Assembly: GCA_001600875.1 (NCBI GenBank)
Contig: BCLD01000007.1
Coordinates: forward strand, 405,141 to 469,140
Origin: Solicoccozyma terricola
Lineage: Eukaryota > Basidiomycota > Tremellomycetes > Filobasidiales > Piskurozymaceae
Direction: 5' to 3'
DNA: 64,000 nucleotides
Position numbers and translations under genes: made by a program. This document shows positions 51,001 through 62,173 of the stretch, one piece after another; the stretch's first letter is position 1; each line of letters opens with the position of its first letter. Under the pieces are notes generated by a model. The model had not been told where the DNA came from. It made no database searches and worked only from the letters and a program-made list of their open reading frames with translations.

Positions 51001-54000
51001 AGTAAATTGGAGCATTCTGCTAGTCCATGATTTATGACTAATCTTGGGGCTGCCACAGCGTGAATTATTGTTACCCCTTACCACGATGTATCACCGGGAT
51101 GCGACGAGCTCCCTGGAGGACCTGGTTCCACTCTGGAAAGTCGTCGGTGGGCACGAAAGTGGAGGTGAGCCAATTACATTCAACGTCCTGTTCAGCTCGC
51201 TCATGACTTCAAATCTTCACAGCCCAATCCTCGATCGACGCTTGGATGGTCTCAGCTTTCTCAGTGTCGCAGTCGCCGATTCCAAGTATCCTACAACCCG
51301 TCGCCTTGATCTCGGCAGTCACAGCATCGTGAGTACGTCGACACTCGAGGCTCGAATATTGTCTTATAACTACTTGATACATCAGGCAACCCGTGAGGTT
51401 GAAAGATCTTGCTCAGCAAGCTCAGCAGGTCCAGGATACGTCGGCCATTCTGCGTTCGCAATTACACCAACCTCTTACTTCTCGCCTGTCTGAGATGCTT
51501 GCTGTAGCACTGATCAGTCTCACCTCCGTAAGTTGAGCAACTACGCCGCGTCAGATGCAGTCGTCGGTGGCTGAATACCCTCCTCTCAGATTTGCAAGGC
51601 TTTTGATTGCACCATCCCGGATGATATTGTGACATCGTCAAGAATTTCAATGGCCACGGGCGACTACAAGATGCAGCTTTCACTGATTACCAGCGCAATG
51701 CAAGCCACACCCTCTCCTTACATGGCCGCGGCGTGGTCACAGCATATCTCTCCGATCGTCAACGTTATCGAAAATTCCGACGAGTTGACTAGCCAGCACA
51801 TTGGTCAATTGTGGCTGGCCATTTGCTGGACATTATTGGACCTCTACGTTCCCAATATCCCGATCGATCCGGCAGTCGAGCAGAATATGCAACGTCAGGC
51901 CTACGATCACCGTAGTCAGCATCTTCACGAGGAGCTGCAAGTCTGGCAACAGGCGACCAAAGAGATCATCGGTACCGATTCGACACCGGCAATTCTCTCA
52001 ATCGAGCATGACCTGGAGACTGTCAAGGTGGAGATACGAAAACTTCCACCGGCGCCGCGCGCCAGGGTGACAGAGAACTCAGTCATCAACACATTCTTCT
52101 CGGAGACTTACCAGTTCCTACAGGATGTCTTTTCACAAGACAGGTTAAGAGATTTGACACAGGTTCTCGAAGGAAGTGGTTCACACAGTCAAGGAATTGC
52201 ACGCGAAGAAGCATTGCAACATGCAAGTTCCGCCTTCCTCACGAGGTTGCAAAGCCGATACGCCGATATCAGAGACCTTGCAAGGCCCGTCGCTCTCGCC
52301 GTGCGCCACGGCCAAATTGGTCTTTCTCTGCTCTCGCAGGCAGCCCGCTTAGGCGCTGAACGAGGTCGAGAAGAGGTCGAGATGCTCGCCAATGCCTTGG
52401 TCGCGTTTCCTACCGTAAAAGGCAGTAACCTCCTTCAGAGCCACCGCCTACAAGGATCCTCTGGGCTTGGCTCCGCATCGTCTCTGCTCATGTCATTGTC
52501 AGCTCATGGCTATGCCGCCTCGATTGGCCAACATATGGACACGCAAATAACCGCTATTTCAGAGATCTACGAACGCCTCTCCCTGCTTGCCGAACGTGAC
52601 CAAAAGCGTAAAGCTGCCGAGACTCAAGAAGCCGAGAGTCTTTACCGCCAGCGGAAGACTGAAGAGGAAGTGCTTTCGGATCTGGAATTGGAGGCCAAGG
52701 AAATGGCAGAGCTCTTTCCCACATACGAGGATCCGGACATGGAAGATTCTATCCCCGCAAGCCCCGTTTCAGATTCCAAGACTCTCATCACCGACGAGGA
52801 TCTCCGAGCCGCCTATCAGACACACATGTTGCTATACGGACGATCGGCGGATGTTTCGTTGACTTCGGATTTCGCGCAGCGCCGTGACAGTCAGGTTGCC
52901 AAAGTCCTGGAAGTATCTATCCAATCGCTGGACGAAAAGCTTGATATGAGCAGTCTTCCATATCAAGTTCAGCGGCTTACTCGTGGCAGTCTCGCCTTCA
53001 GCAACACGACCAGCGATCACCGCAACTTCTACACCTCAGCCAACAAGGGTGAAGCGAACAGGGCTCTTGTCCTCCTATCTAGTCTTGCTTTGCGTCTCCG
53101 TGGAATCCAAGAAGAATGGCCGGACCAGATGGTACTTCAACACATTCTCGATCGATGCTCAAGCATTATGCAAATGTCTGCAGAATCCCCCGTAGCGAGG
53201 TTCCTGCCCGCAATGGAGCAGCTATTAGAGCACACAGAGGATTGGGAAAATTTTGCCAACAAGGACAATTCGATTAGCAAGCACCGCCGAGACATAATTG
53301 ACCTCATCGTCTCATGGAGAAGACAGGAGCTACAATACTGGTCGGTACTGCTACGTCAGCATATCGAGGCCTTCGAACTTGAGATTGCACCGTGGTGGAT
53401 CAAACTTTACAGGTTACTCATCTCTGGCCCAATGTCGCTTGTGCAGAGTGCATATACGGACCCGGATGCGCCATCTGTGAACCGGCACCTTGAGGAAGCC
53501 ACCAAACTGCTCATCGAGTTCATGCAGGGCAGTCAACTTGGTCATTTCATTCCTCGCCTGCGCCTGCTTCAAGCTTTCCAGACATATGTGCAAATGCTTG
53601 GTCGATCAGAAAACAACTCGTCCCTTTCGGATCTATGGAAAGCGGTCTCCCTCATCATCCTCAACGTCCGACGGCAGTTCATGCAATATGAAAGTGTTAT
53701 TTCTACACATTTCCAGAAAGGCAGAGCGGCCCTTGAAAAATCGATCCAGGATTACATCAAGCTTGCGAGCTGGAAGGACATCAACGTTCAAGCGTTACGA
53801 GCTAGCGCCAAAAAGACCCATGGCCAGCTGTTCAAGATGGTGCGGAAGCTGCGCGAACTTTTGAAAGAACCCGTCAGCCCTCTTCTCGCTCAGTCCCTTC
53901 CCCCGGTGTCAACTGACGCAGCATTAGATGCGGTTGCCACTGTTGTGGGGGTATCATCTATTGGGATAGACCTTGGACCCTCAATCGATAATCGGAACAA

Positions 54001-57000
54001 GATGGGTCCTGTGGCAAAGCCCTTAGCGTCCCTCGAGACTACAGTGGCTAGGTTCGCCGCTGTCTTAGGCTCCGTGGAGCCAGATGTGGTCGCCGAGATG
54101 CACCTGACACTGGAAGATTTGTCAAGTGACATCGTATCTACGGTGAAACAACTTGGTGACGAAACACCGTCCAATCTCACGGAAGAGAACGCCAAATTCC
54201 TACGCAACTTGGAACTGAGAAAAAGGAAGGCTCTATCAGAATTGCTGAAAGCCTTGCGAGCGCTTGGATTCTCAGCTAAGGTTCCAGCGACCCAGCTTTT
54301 GAAACAGCAGACATTGCTCTTCCTGCATCAGCTTGCGGACATGCCACGAAAGGCCGGCTCGAGGCTACTAGTGGAACGAGTCGACGAGTACCACAATCGC
54401 CTGCACTCCATTTTGCCAAACATGAGGGCAGGTTTGGCTTCACACAGTGATGACATTGCCACACCCGACTTGGCACGCGCTCACGGTTTCGCCGAGAGCG
54501 TCTTTGCAGCTGCGTTGTCGTCTCGAGAAAGGTGAGCACATCGAAACACCACCAAGTATCATGTTCGTCATTTTTGACATCTTCTTCCACGATCACAGGT
54601 TAGCCGCAGCTCTTCAACTCTCCGCTGATCAGGCACCCTTGGTAGCCAGAACCATGGCCATCGCAAGGGAAGGATTGGGCCTCTACGGCGTGGGCATGAC
54701 GGATCGCCTCCAGAAGCTCGATGGTACCTTACCGGGCTTGCTAGATAGCATCTCCGATGTCATCTCCTTTTGTGATAACCTTACACAGCTCTATCCCGAT
54801 GTCGAAAGCGAGATCAATAAGGCTGCGACGGTCCTCCAAGACTTGCAAAGCGAAGGTCGGTCGTACTTTGCTGACGTGCGAAACATTGCTTCAAGCGTCA
54901 CGCAATCATTCCCGGCCCTGACCCTCGGTGCGTATTGTAGCCAAGCTAACTGTCGTTTGCGTAACTGAGATCCTCCTATTCAACCCACAGACGAGGGTGA
55001 AACCCTCCACAAGAGCGAAGTCTATGTGGTTCGAACACTAACGACTCTGGGCAAGTTAGCAAGGGACCAGCCTCTTCTACGCCACCCTCTGGGAGCTGTT
55101 CTCACCATGTCACTGCAGGCACCCATCTCGTTGCAACAGCGAAAGACGACAGTTGAGGAGATGTGGGCTAGCAACGATGAAGCGCTCAGCGCGTTACTAG
55201 TCCTCGCGCAAAAGGTCTCGGACATGGCGAAGCCTGGCCCTATAGCCCAGGATCTAGTGACAGTCAACCAGGCTCATCTTCGTGCACGGCAATGGCTGCA
55301 AACTCTGAGTGTCGCAGACGTCAGAGCCAAAATCCTCAAATTCACAGACACAGTCGTCTGCCTGGAAGAGGGTCAGACCAAAATCGCTTCGGCGGCTATC
55401 ACCCGCCTGGCTGCATTCATGCCGGCTTACGACTCGCTGTGGGACTTTGTCGTCAGCCAACAAGCAGCTGTCACGAAGTCACACTACAAGTTGTGCTACA
55501 TCCTTGCTCAGTTGTTCCTGACGATCGCTCAAAAGGGATTCTGCAAGCCGTCCGATGCGGATGACAAGTCAGGACAGGAAGCTGGCGGCCCTCAACAGGA
55601 GGGAACAGGAATGGGAGCTGGTACCGGTAGCGAAAATGTAAGCAAGGAAATAGAGGATGAAAGTCAAGTTGAGGGGTTACGAGGAGAGGATGAGGAAGAA
55701 GAAGAGAAGGATGAAGGAGGAGAGAGAGCAGACAACGATGCGTTGGAGATGGAGGAGGACTTTGGTGGTGGCTTGGAGGATGCAAAGTCGGAGGAAGGAG
55801 ATGAAGGGAGCCAGGGCGAAGACGAGGAAGGGAAGGATGACGAAATGGATGAACATGTGGGCGATGTTGAAGATGAAGGCGTAGATGAGAAGTTTTGGGA
55901 TGACGAAAAGGAAAAGGGTGAGAAGGACGGCGACGACAAGATGGATCAGAAGGGCCAAGAGGATGGCAAGGAGAGCCAGATGGCAGCGAAGGAAGAAGAG
56001 TCAACTTCGAACCAGAATGAGAAGAAGGAAAAGGATCAACCCGAATCTGAAGGCGCCATGGAAGACGGAGAAGACGGCGCAGACGATGAGCAACACAGCG
56101 ACACGATGTCACAGACTGCCGACGACAGGCAGGATGGTCAACAGCTGGACACAACGATTCCCGAGCAAGACATTCTCGATCTCCCAGACAATCTAGAATT
56201 GGAAGACGATCAAGGCAATGAAGGCGAAGAAGCTGATGACGATCTTGACGACGGCTTGGAAGCGGATGAAGCCCACGAAGGGTCACCCGAGCGGAACGTC
56301 GACGAGGACTCAATTGGCTCAGCAGACGACGACGAGGATGGTCAAGCTGAGGATGAACCGATGAACATTGACGGGCCTGGTGACGAAGACACAGTTGAGG
56401 ACGCTGACATGGCCCATCAAATGGATGTTTCTGCGGGTGCCGACGATACGCAAGGTCAGGCTGAAGGCATGGAAACTGGAACGCAGCAGCAAGCGGAGCG
56501 CGATGCTGAAATGGATGAAGAACCAGCTGAGCCTGTAGAAGAGCAGGAGGATGGGCGCGGTGGTAAAGCTCAAGGTCAAAAGTGAGTCCGTCGATGATGT
56601 TGGTTTCGTTGCGGTACTGACCAGATCCCTGTTATGTTGCTTCTGAAAGCGAAACCAATGCGAACCAGGCACCAGAAGAGGAAGGGCCTCGTGGTAACGA
56701 TACTAGCGGTACTGTGCCGGCAGGTCAAGACAACAGCCGCAGTCTTGGAGATCAGTTGCAAGATATACGCCGTCTTATCGAAGAAATTCGTCAGCGATCC
56801 GAGGCAGACGCGGAGAACGAGCGAACCGCTCCCGTGTCAGCTCCCGAGCAGGACCAAGGCCAATTCGAGCATCTCAAGGAAGACGAAGATGCCGATGCTC
56901 AAGCTCTTGGCAACGCCGACGTTGAGCAACACAAGTCTCTGGCGGGCGCTAGCTTCATTGATGCAAAGGAGCAATCTCGGGATGACCAGGATGTTGCCAT

Positions 57001-58201
57001 GGACGAAAGCGACGACGAACTTCCGCCGATACAGGAAGAGGAAGTCGCTAGGAGCATTGAGGCTGATCAAAATCTCGACGATGATGGGGAGGGACAAAGT
57101 TCAGGACCTGCTGGAAGGATGACTGCCAACGAAGTGGTCATTCAACTCGATTCGTTGGACATGGACGATGAGCAAGCTGGCGATAACCTGGTCGAAAACG
57201 GTCTACCAGCCTCAGAAAAGGAGCATGCTGCAGACGATCACGATCTTGAGGTGCAGATGGTTGCGCAGTCCCATAGCGATCGCACCGTGGCCGATGGAGA
57301 AAAGCTCTGGCAGCGATACTCCACCTTGACGCACGATCTCTCACATACCTTGTGCGAGCAGCTGCGACTGATCCTGGAACCAACTTTAGCTACTCGTCTC
57401 CAAGGTGATTATCGTACTGGCAAGCGTCTCAACATGCGGAAAATCATTCCATACATTGCGAGTGAGTACACCAAGGACAAGATCTGGTTGCGGCGGACGA
57501 AGCCAAGTCGCAGAGAATACCAGGTTCTGCTCTCCTTGGACGACTCGAGGTCCATGGCGGATTCTCACTCCGTCCATCTGGCCTACCAAACCATCGCGCT
57601 TGTATCCCAAGCCCTCAACAAGCTCGAAGTGGGACAGCTTTCTGTCGCCCGGTTCGGAGAAGGAGTCGAGATTATTCACCCTTTCGGCGACACCGGCTTC
57701 TCCCACGCCGACGGAACGAGGGTCATGCAGAGCTTCAAATTCGACCAGCATAAGACGGATGTTGCCGAGTTGGTTGAAAGGAGTCTTTCAGTTCTCGGTG
57801 ATGCCAGACAATCTCGATCCGGCTCCAGCGCTCCCGATCTGTGGCAATTAGAAATCATCATCTCGGATGGTATCTGCCAGGATCATCCCAGACTCCGCAA
57901 GCTGCTCCGAAGAGCGTTGGATGAGCGTGTCATGATCGTGTTTCTCGTTTTGGATTCTCTCAATCGGACTCCACCGTCGGCAGCGCCAGGTGCTCCACCT
58001 AGCGGTCGAACTTCGGTTCTCACCATGCAGACTGTGGCCTACAAGGACGTCGATGGCGAAATGCAGATCGAAATGAACCGCTACCTCGACACATTCCCAT
58101 TCGAGTATTATGTAGTACTGCAGGACGTCGAAGCGCTACCTGACACCCTGTCCGAAATCTTACGCCAGTGGATGATGAGAGTGTCGCTATCTGAAGAATA
58201 A
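42086..58201 (+). CDS. MDN1: Midasin, dynein-like AAA ATPase of 60S pre-ribosome maturation
   Basis: Seventeen exons (42086..42519, 42578..43017, 43074..44718, 44785..45012, 45080..47597, 47664..49967, 50035..50301, 50372..50678, 50735..50832, 50896..50997, 51059..51164, 51223..51328, 51386..51527, 51590..54531, 54599..54927, 54991..56581, 56650..58201) sum to 5,036 residues. A six-module AAA ring is visible. Walker A loops: LTSAGKT (AAA1, degenerate), GETGTGKTT, GPTSSGKTS, GETGSGKTS, GSPGVGKTS and GHAGTGKRS. Walker B motifs include GDWILLDEVNLAS, GHWIVLDELNLAPSD, DGSIILLDEISLADD and GDWVLLDEMNLAS; AAA6 reads VINDANLC. A long helical linker, an Asp/Glu-rich tail (about 55640-57250) and a C-terminal MIDAS domain follow, with LLSLDDSRSMADSHS at 57527-57571. 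Midasin pulls Ytm1 and Rsa4 off nucleolar and nucleoplasmic 60S precursors. Confidence 0.97.
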
Positions 58202-58342
58202 ATGTAACGATCTTTATGATCTTGGGACGACTGTAACGATGTTCATCAAGTTGCGTCAATGCAAGTAGTTTGATAGATTGTGTTTGTATGCCATCAATAT
58301 GAATCCATGTGATACCTTGAAAAAATTGGATCTAAAAGAACT

Positions 58343-60545
58343 CTAATCCTTGTACGACATCGCTTCGCGATCGTCAGCATTCAAGCGTCCCCATTCGAGG
58401 CAAAGCCTGTATACATAAACCTCCATGTCTACCTTTCGGCCGTATGTGTATTTCCAGTGTCGACCGGCCTTGGCGATCTTGCGCAGCTCTGCATCGCCGT
58501 TGAGGGGTCGAGCGGCCGCTGCGGCCTTCTTGCCGCCGTAGAGTGCGTGAGTTGAGTTCCCGGCGTCCGACATGGCTGCAGATGGTCCACTGAAGTATGA
58601 CCATACGTTGTAGATCTCCTGATAGCCCTGAGAGACAGGGATATAATGAAGCCAAGGCTCAATCCAGTCTGTGTAGGAAGGGCTCGATGAGTCCCGGCAA
58701 GCTCCTCGCTAGCTCATCTGAACGCCCTTCGCTTACCTGAGAAGAACTCGGTGTACACGGTCGTTTTCAACACGGCACTCTCGCTGGCCAGCAATGCGAA
58801 TAAACGCGCCGAGTATCCCATACCATCCAAATCGATTAAATACTTGTGCCTCCAGTTCTCCCCGAGAGGGACGGCGTCTGCGAAACGGTGATCCTGTCGC
58901 ATACCGTCACATCCACCAGGGTATTGAGTGCATCCAACTGCCTTGGTGAAGGCGACATCCATCATATCTGCGTTGAGTTGACCGATGGGCAATTGAGCCT
59001 CGATGAATCGATCGGTTCCTGGTGGGTCAGCGAAGACGACGGACTTGTTCGCGTCAGACGAGTCGGACGTCATTCGGATGAATCTGAGGGGAAGACCGTC
59101 AAAGAATTCCGGGGAAAAAAAAGACCAAGAAAGACGACCGAGAATGGGTCAGCGATCTAGTGCACGAGGGACTCCGAGTAATCAACGTACCTGTGTCTTT
59201 GGTATTGAGATAAAAAGCCTGGAGGAGAACTTCCACCACCTGTCGTCGCACCTCTCCAGAAGATATCGTCAACCTTTTTATTCCACGGGACCTCCATGTC
59301 ATCTATCTCCTTGATGACCATATTGGCTGGATCCCAACCGTACGTATATCTTTTTGTGGACGAGTAGTAATAATGCGAAGGGATGAGGATATCGCTGTAC
59401 CCTACGCCCTTGGCTGGTGAGAACATCGGATACAGAGCGTGAATAGTCCTCCAATCGGAGAAAAAGTGACCTTGAGTGTAATGAGCCCAAGGATGATCGC
59501 AGAATGAATACTTGTCATCCACAGTGGCAGGGAAATCAAAGTCCTCTGAGAGGGATGATGAGATACCTGCGTCTGCCAGACGATTTAGAGGAGTTTGACC
59601 TTCTTTGAGTAGGGATTGACCTCGCATTGAACTAAAAAGACGACGAGCTTGAGACGAAGGGTCACAAGTTCGACGGTAGGCTTCCCAGACGTTTCCGTCA
59701 CCCCTCCAGTCTGGGATGAATTCACCACCGAGAACGTGTTTGATGCCCTCTGTTGGGGGGGGGGGGGGGTGGAGAACCAACATATTAGGATTGCAGTAAC
59801 AAGAGACCCTGCGTTTACACAACTCACTTGATGAATCGGCAGTCAAATTGGTATACTTGGACTCTTCCCATGGAACGAGAATTCGACCTTCAGCCTTCTC
59901 ATTGATTGGGAAATCCATATTCGGCAATTTATCTTGAAACTTTTCCAACATGACTCGAAAACCCTTTGCACGAGCTCCAACCTCTGAATCATCAAAGCCT
60001 TTATTAACATCGATGGTTCTCGTCGTACCGTTTTCTACGCGAACGAGATCGACGGATGGTAAAAATCCAACTTGGATACAACGTCGACGGATGTCTTCAC
60101 CAGTTAGCTGAGCCCAAGGTTCGAGATCTCTCATGAGTTGATCGTATTCGTCGATGATAGTGACCTTGTTATCCTTTGCGAATGCAAACCAATCGTCAAA
60201 ACCTTTTGGTGGGTTCATGTTGTATCGCTTCTTGTACTCTGCAACGGCCTGTTCGAGGGTTTTTGATTGTCTGTCCAACTTGGACTCGAAATTGTCCACG
60301 GCTTGTGTCATGAGTTTTGGGATCGGATGTTTGATGATAGGTCGTTGTTGCGGTGCATCACCCCGTCGAAGGAGGGCTTTACGGAGAGATAACGGAGCAG
60401 CCGTCCATCTCGCTGTCTTGCGGAGAAGTCCAGAAGAGTTGGAATTGAGGAATGAATGGGTGATGAAGAGGACGAAGAAGGTGGCACATGCACCGTATAT
60501 GAGTCGCATGCGGTTGTTCGCCTTCTGGGTGACTGGACGAGCCAT
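58343..60545 (-). CDS. GT90 CAP10-like glycosyltransferase, type II membrane protein
   Basis: Minus-strand exons 59828..60545, 59191..59749, 58737..59083 and 58343..58668 give 649 residues. The N-terminus has a cytosolic basic tail and one membrane helix (RLIYGACATFFVLFITHSFL), a type II Golgi layout, then a stem. The CAP10/GT90 catalytic region includes SDILIPSHYYYSS, GWDPANM, KKVDDIFWRGATTGG (substrate loop), HKYLIDLDGMGYSARLFALL and VYTEFFSDWIEPWLHYIPVS. In Cryptococcus this family includes Cap10 and the xylosyltransferase Cxt1, which act on capsule polysaccharide and glycolipids. Which donor and acceptor this member uses cannot be read from sequence. It is the only glycan gene here, so there is no cluster context. 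Its first intron ends in a 15-C tract before the acceptor. It is convergent with midasin. Confidence 0.9.
59755..59769. repeat. 15-nt G run, a poly-C tract on the coding strand
   Basis: The G run on the plus strand reads C15 on the coding strand of the GT90 gene. It lies four bases before the CAG acceptor of that gene's first intron (acceptor junction 59749/59750). Confidence 0.9.
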
Positions 60546-60954
60546 GTTGAGAGAGAGTAGCGTGGGGTTGGGTTGGGGGAATGCCGAGCTCCGATGGGAC
60601 AGTCGGACACGGCGGCGCTGAACGTGCGCTCCTGGACACTCGACGGTGGAGACTGAAGCGACGACTGTGCTGTTGGTTTACGGCAGAGGTGGGCTGTGGT
60701 TGTGGTTGTGGTTGTGATGGAGACGGTGGGTACGGTGGTAGGGGATGAAGATGAGGATGTGAGGATATGGGGATGGCCGGCTGCATTTATATATTTTTGG
60801 TACGCGAGACCGCTGAAACGCGTGCCTGGGCACAGAGCAGCATCGTGGACCGTCGTGGAAAGATTATTATCACAGCATACAGCAGCCTTGCACAGTGTTC
60901 TCTACCTCATTGCATGATACACATACTGACCTGGGCACCCGCCTGCGCCGGCGG
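60546..60954. promoter_or_regulatory. upstream region of the GT90 gene
   Basis: About 400 bp to the right of the GT90 start hold no clear gene. On the minus strand a TATATAAA (60786-60793) lies about 240 bp upstream of the ATG. A (GTTGTG)n-like stretch at about 60695-60716 reads as CA-rich leader on the minus strand. Confidence 0.45.
60786..60793 (-). promoter_or_regulatory. candidate TATA box of the GT90 gene
   Basis: TATATAAA on the minus strand, about 240 bp before the ATG at 60545. Position and orientation fit a core promoter with a long leader, but no start-site evidence exists. Confidence 0.4.
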
Positions 60955-61652
60955 GGGTGTAGCAATGGGCAGGACATTCGCTGTTATCACCGTCGTTAGA
61001 ATGAGTGGTCGTAGTGTCCTTCACAGCTCCATCATCTGTAGCTCACCCAGTCGAGCATGGAGGGGTACCAGAACGCCTTGAGGGAATGATGTTCCTATGG
61101 CAAATGAAAGCTTGGCGTATAACTACCCTGCCTTCAATATTTTCATACCAGTATGCCTGTACTTACCTGCTGGAAAGTATCTATTGGAACTTCGCTCATG
61201 GTCAACCTCCACGCCATGCCGGGGGGAACGAACGTCCATATCGCCACTCACCCTCCGTACTTCAGTATCGTTCCTTTCGGTATACCAGCTCCTAATGGTA
61301 GCATACTCCCTGCAGGAACACTGTGACCACCGACCCCCCCAATCCTCAATATCAACTAGGTATATCACCCGAATCTCCTCCTCCTCCTCAAAGCAACTCA
61401 CAAATACCCATCCTTGGTCGATCCCTGAACAACCGCATCGCCATCCTGTAGACCATGACCGCCTCGTCAGAACATCAACTCACTCCAAACGTCACTGAAA
61501 GAATAAGGAGGGGAAAAAAGTCATACAAATTGAGGAACAACGAAAGAAGGGACTAGTTCTTCCGATCCTTCGAACGCTTCTTCTGCACTTCCTACTACGA
61601 ATCGAGACTTGTCAATTTCAGAGCGGGTATTGGATTGTAGATTGTCACCCAT
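60955..61652 (-). CDS. tentative multi-exon hypothetical gene
   Basis: A weak model on the minus strand starts at the ATG at 61652 (MGDNLQSNTRSEIDKSRFVV). It continues after a possible intron with 61402..61445 (DGDAVVQGSTKDGY) and 61252..61309 (EYATIRSWYTERNDTEVRR). The next two introns have good GTGAGT/GTAAGT donors and CAG/TAG acceptors but would leave a 3-nt exon between them; an alternative retains the first as coding. Downstream exons near 61050-61080 and 60955-61000 are guesses. I recognise no family. Splice signals are consistent in direction, which is the main reason to list it. It may instead be a non-coding transcript. Confidence 0.3.
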
Positions 61653-62173
61653 GATGTTCTTTTTAGATGGGTGAGAAGATGTAGGGGAGACATCGATCCT
61701 CAGAGTCAACAGCAGGTAATATGGTAAGGGGGGAAGTCGAATGTAGGAGGTGCTCCAACAAAGGAAGCCTGGCTGGCCGATGTTTCTCCCCCCCCCCCCC
61801 CCCGCCCCTCTTTTCAAGGGATTCGATATGATCGTAACTGTCATGCTTGGAATTACAGTAAACCTCCCCTCGTCGTCCTATACACATACTCGAAATCGGT
61901 GCGAAAAAAAGAGAGAGAGCAAAAATAAAACCCCTCCGGGTTCATACATGAGCAAGAGAAAGAAAAGGATAATACACATATGTCTGGGAAGGGTCGTGAG
62001 GTTGCAGCAGGGAAAGAAAAAAATGGGGAGCCGAGGGAGCCAGGGCTGGGTTAGTCGTGAAACGTTGACGGTCTATTGAAAAGCGAATCGAGGGGCTTAG
62101 ACGATGTTGAGGTCCGACGCGGTGTGTGGTGACGAGAACGAGGGAACTTCAAATCACTAGAGGCCATGGTAGT
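61653..62173. other. intergenic region with poly-C tract
   Basis: This 521-bp stretch lies between the tentative gene and the stop of the vWA gene, both minus strand. It contains a 16-nt C run (61788-61803) and A/G-rich sequence (61905-62040). No gene is supported. Confidence 0.5.
61788..61803. repeat. poly-C tract, 16 nt
   Basis: There are sixteen consecutive cytosines, followed by G and a further CCCC. Confidence 0.9.

Noticed and set aside
55471..56313. Long open frame on the minus strand opposite the midasin acidic region
   Set aside because: It is the mirror of a low-complexity Asp/Glu coding strand (rich in Leu, Pro, His, Ser) with no conserved features. It is a composition artefact.
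58343..60545. A capsule or glycan biosynthesis cluster around the GT90 gene
   Set aside because: No other sugar transferase, nucleotide-sugar enzyme or transporter lies within the window. The neighbours are midasin and a vWA protein.
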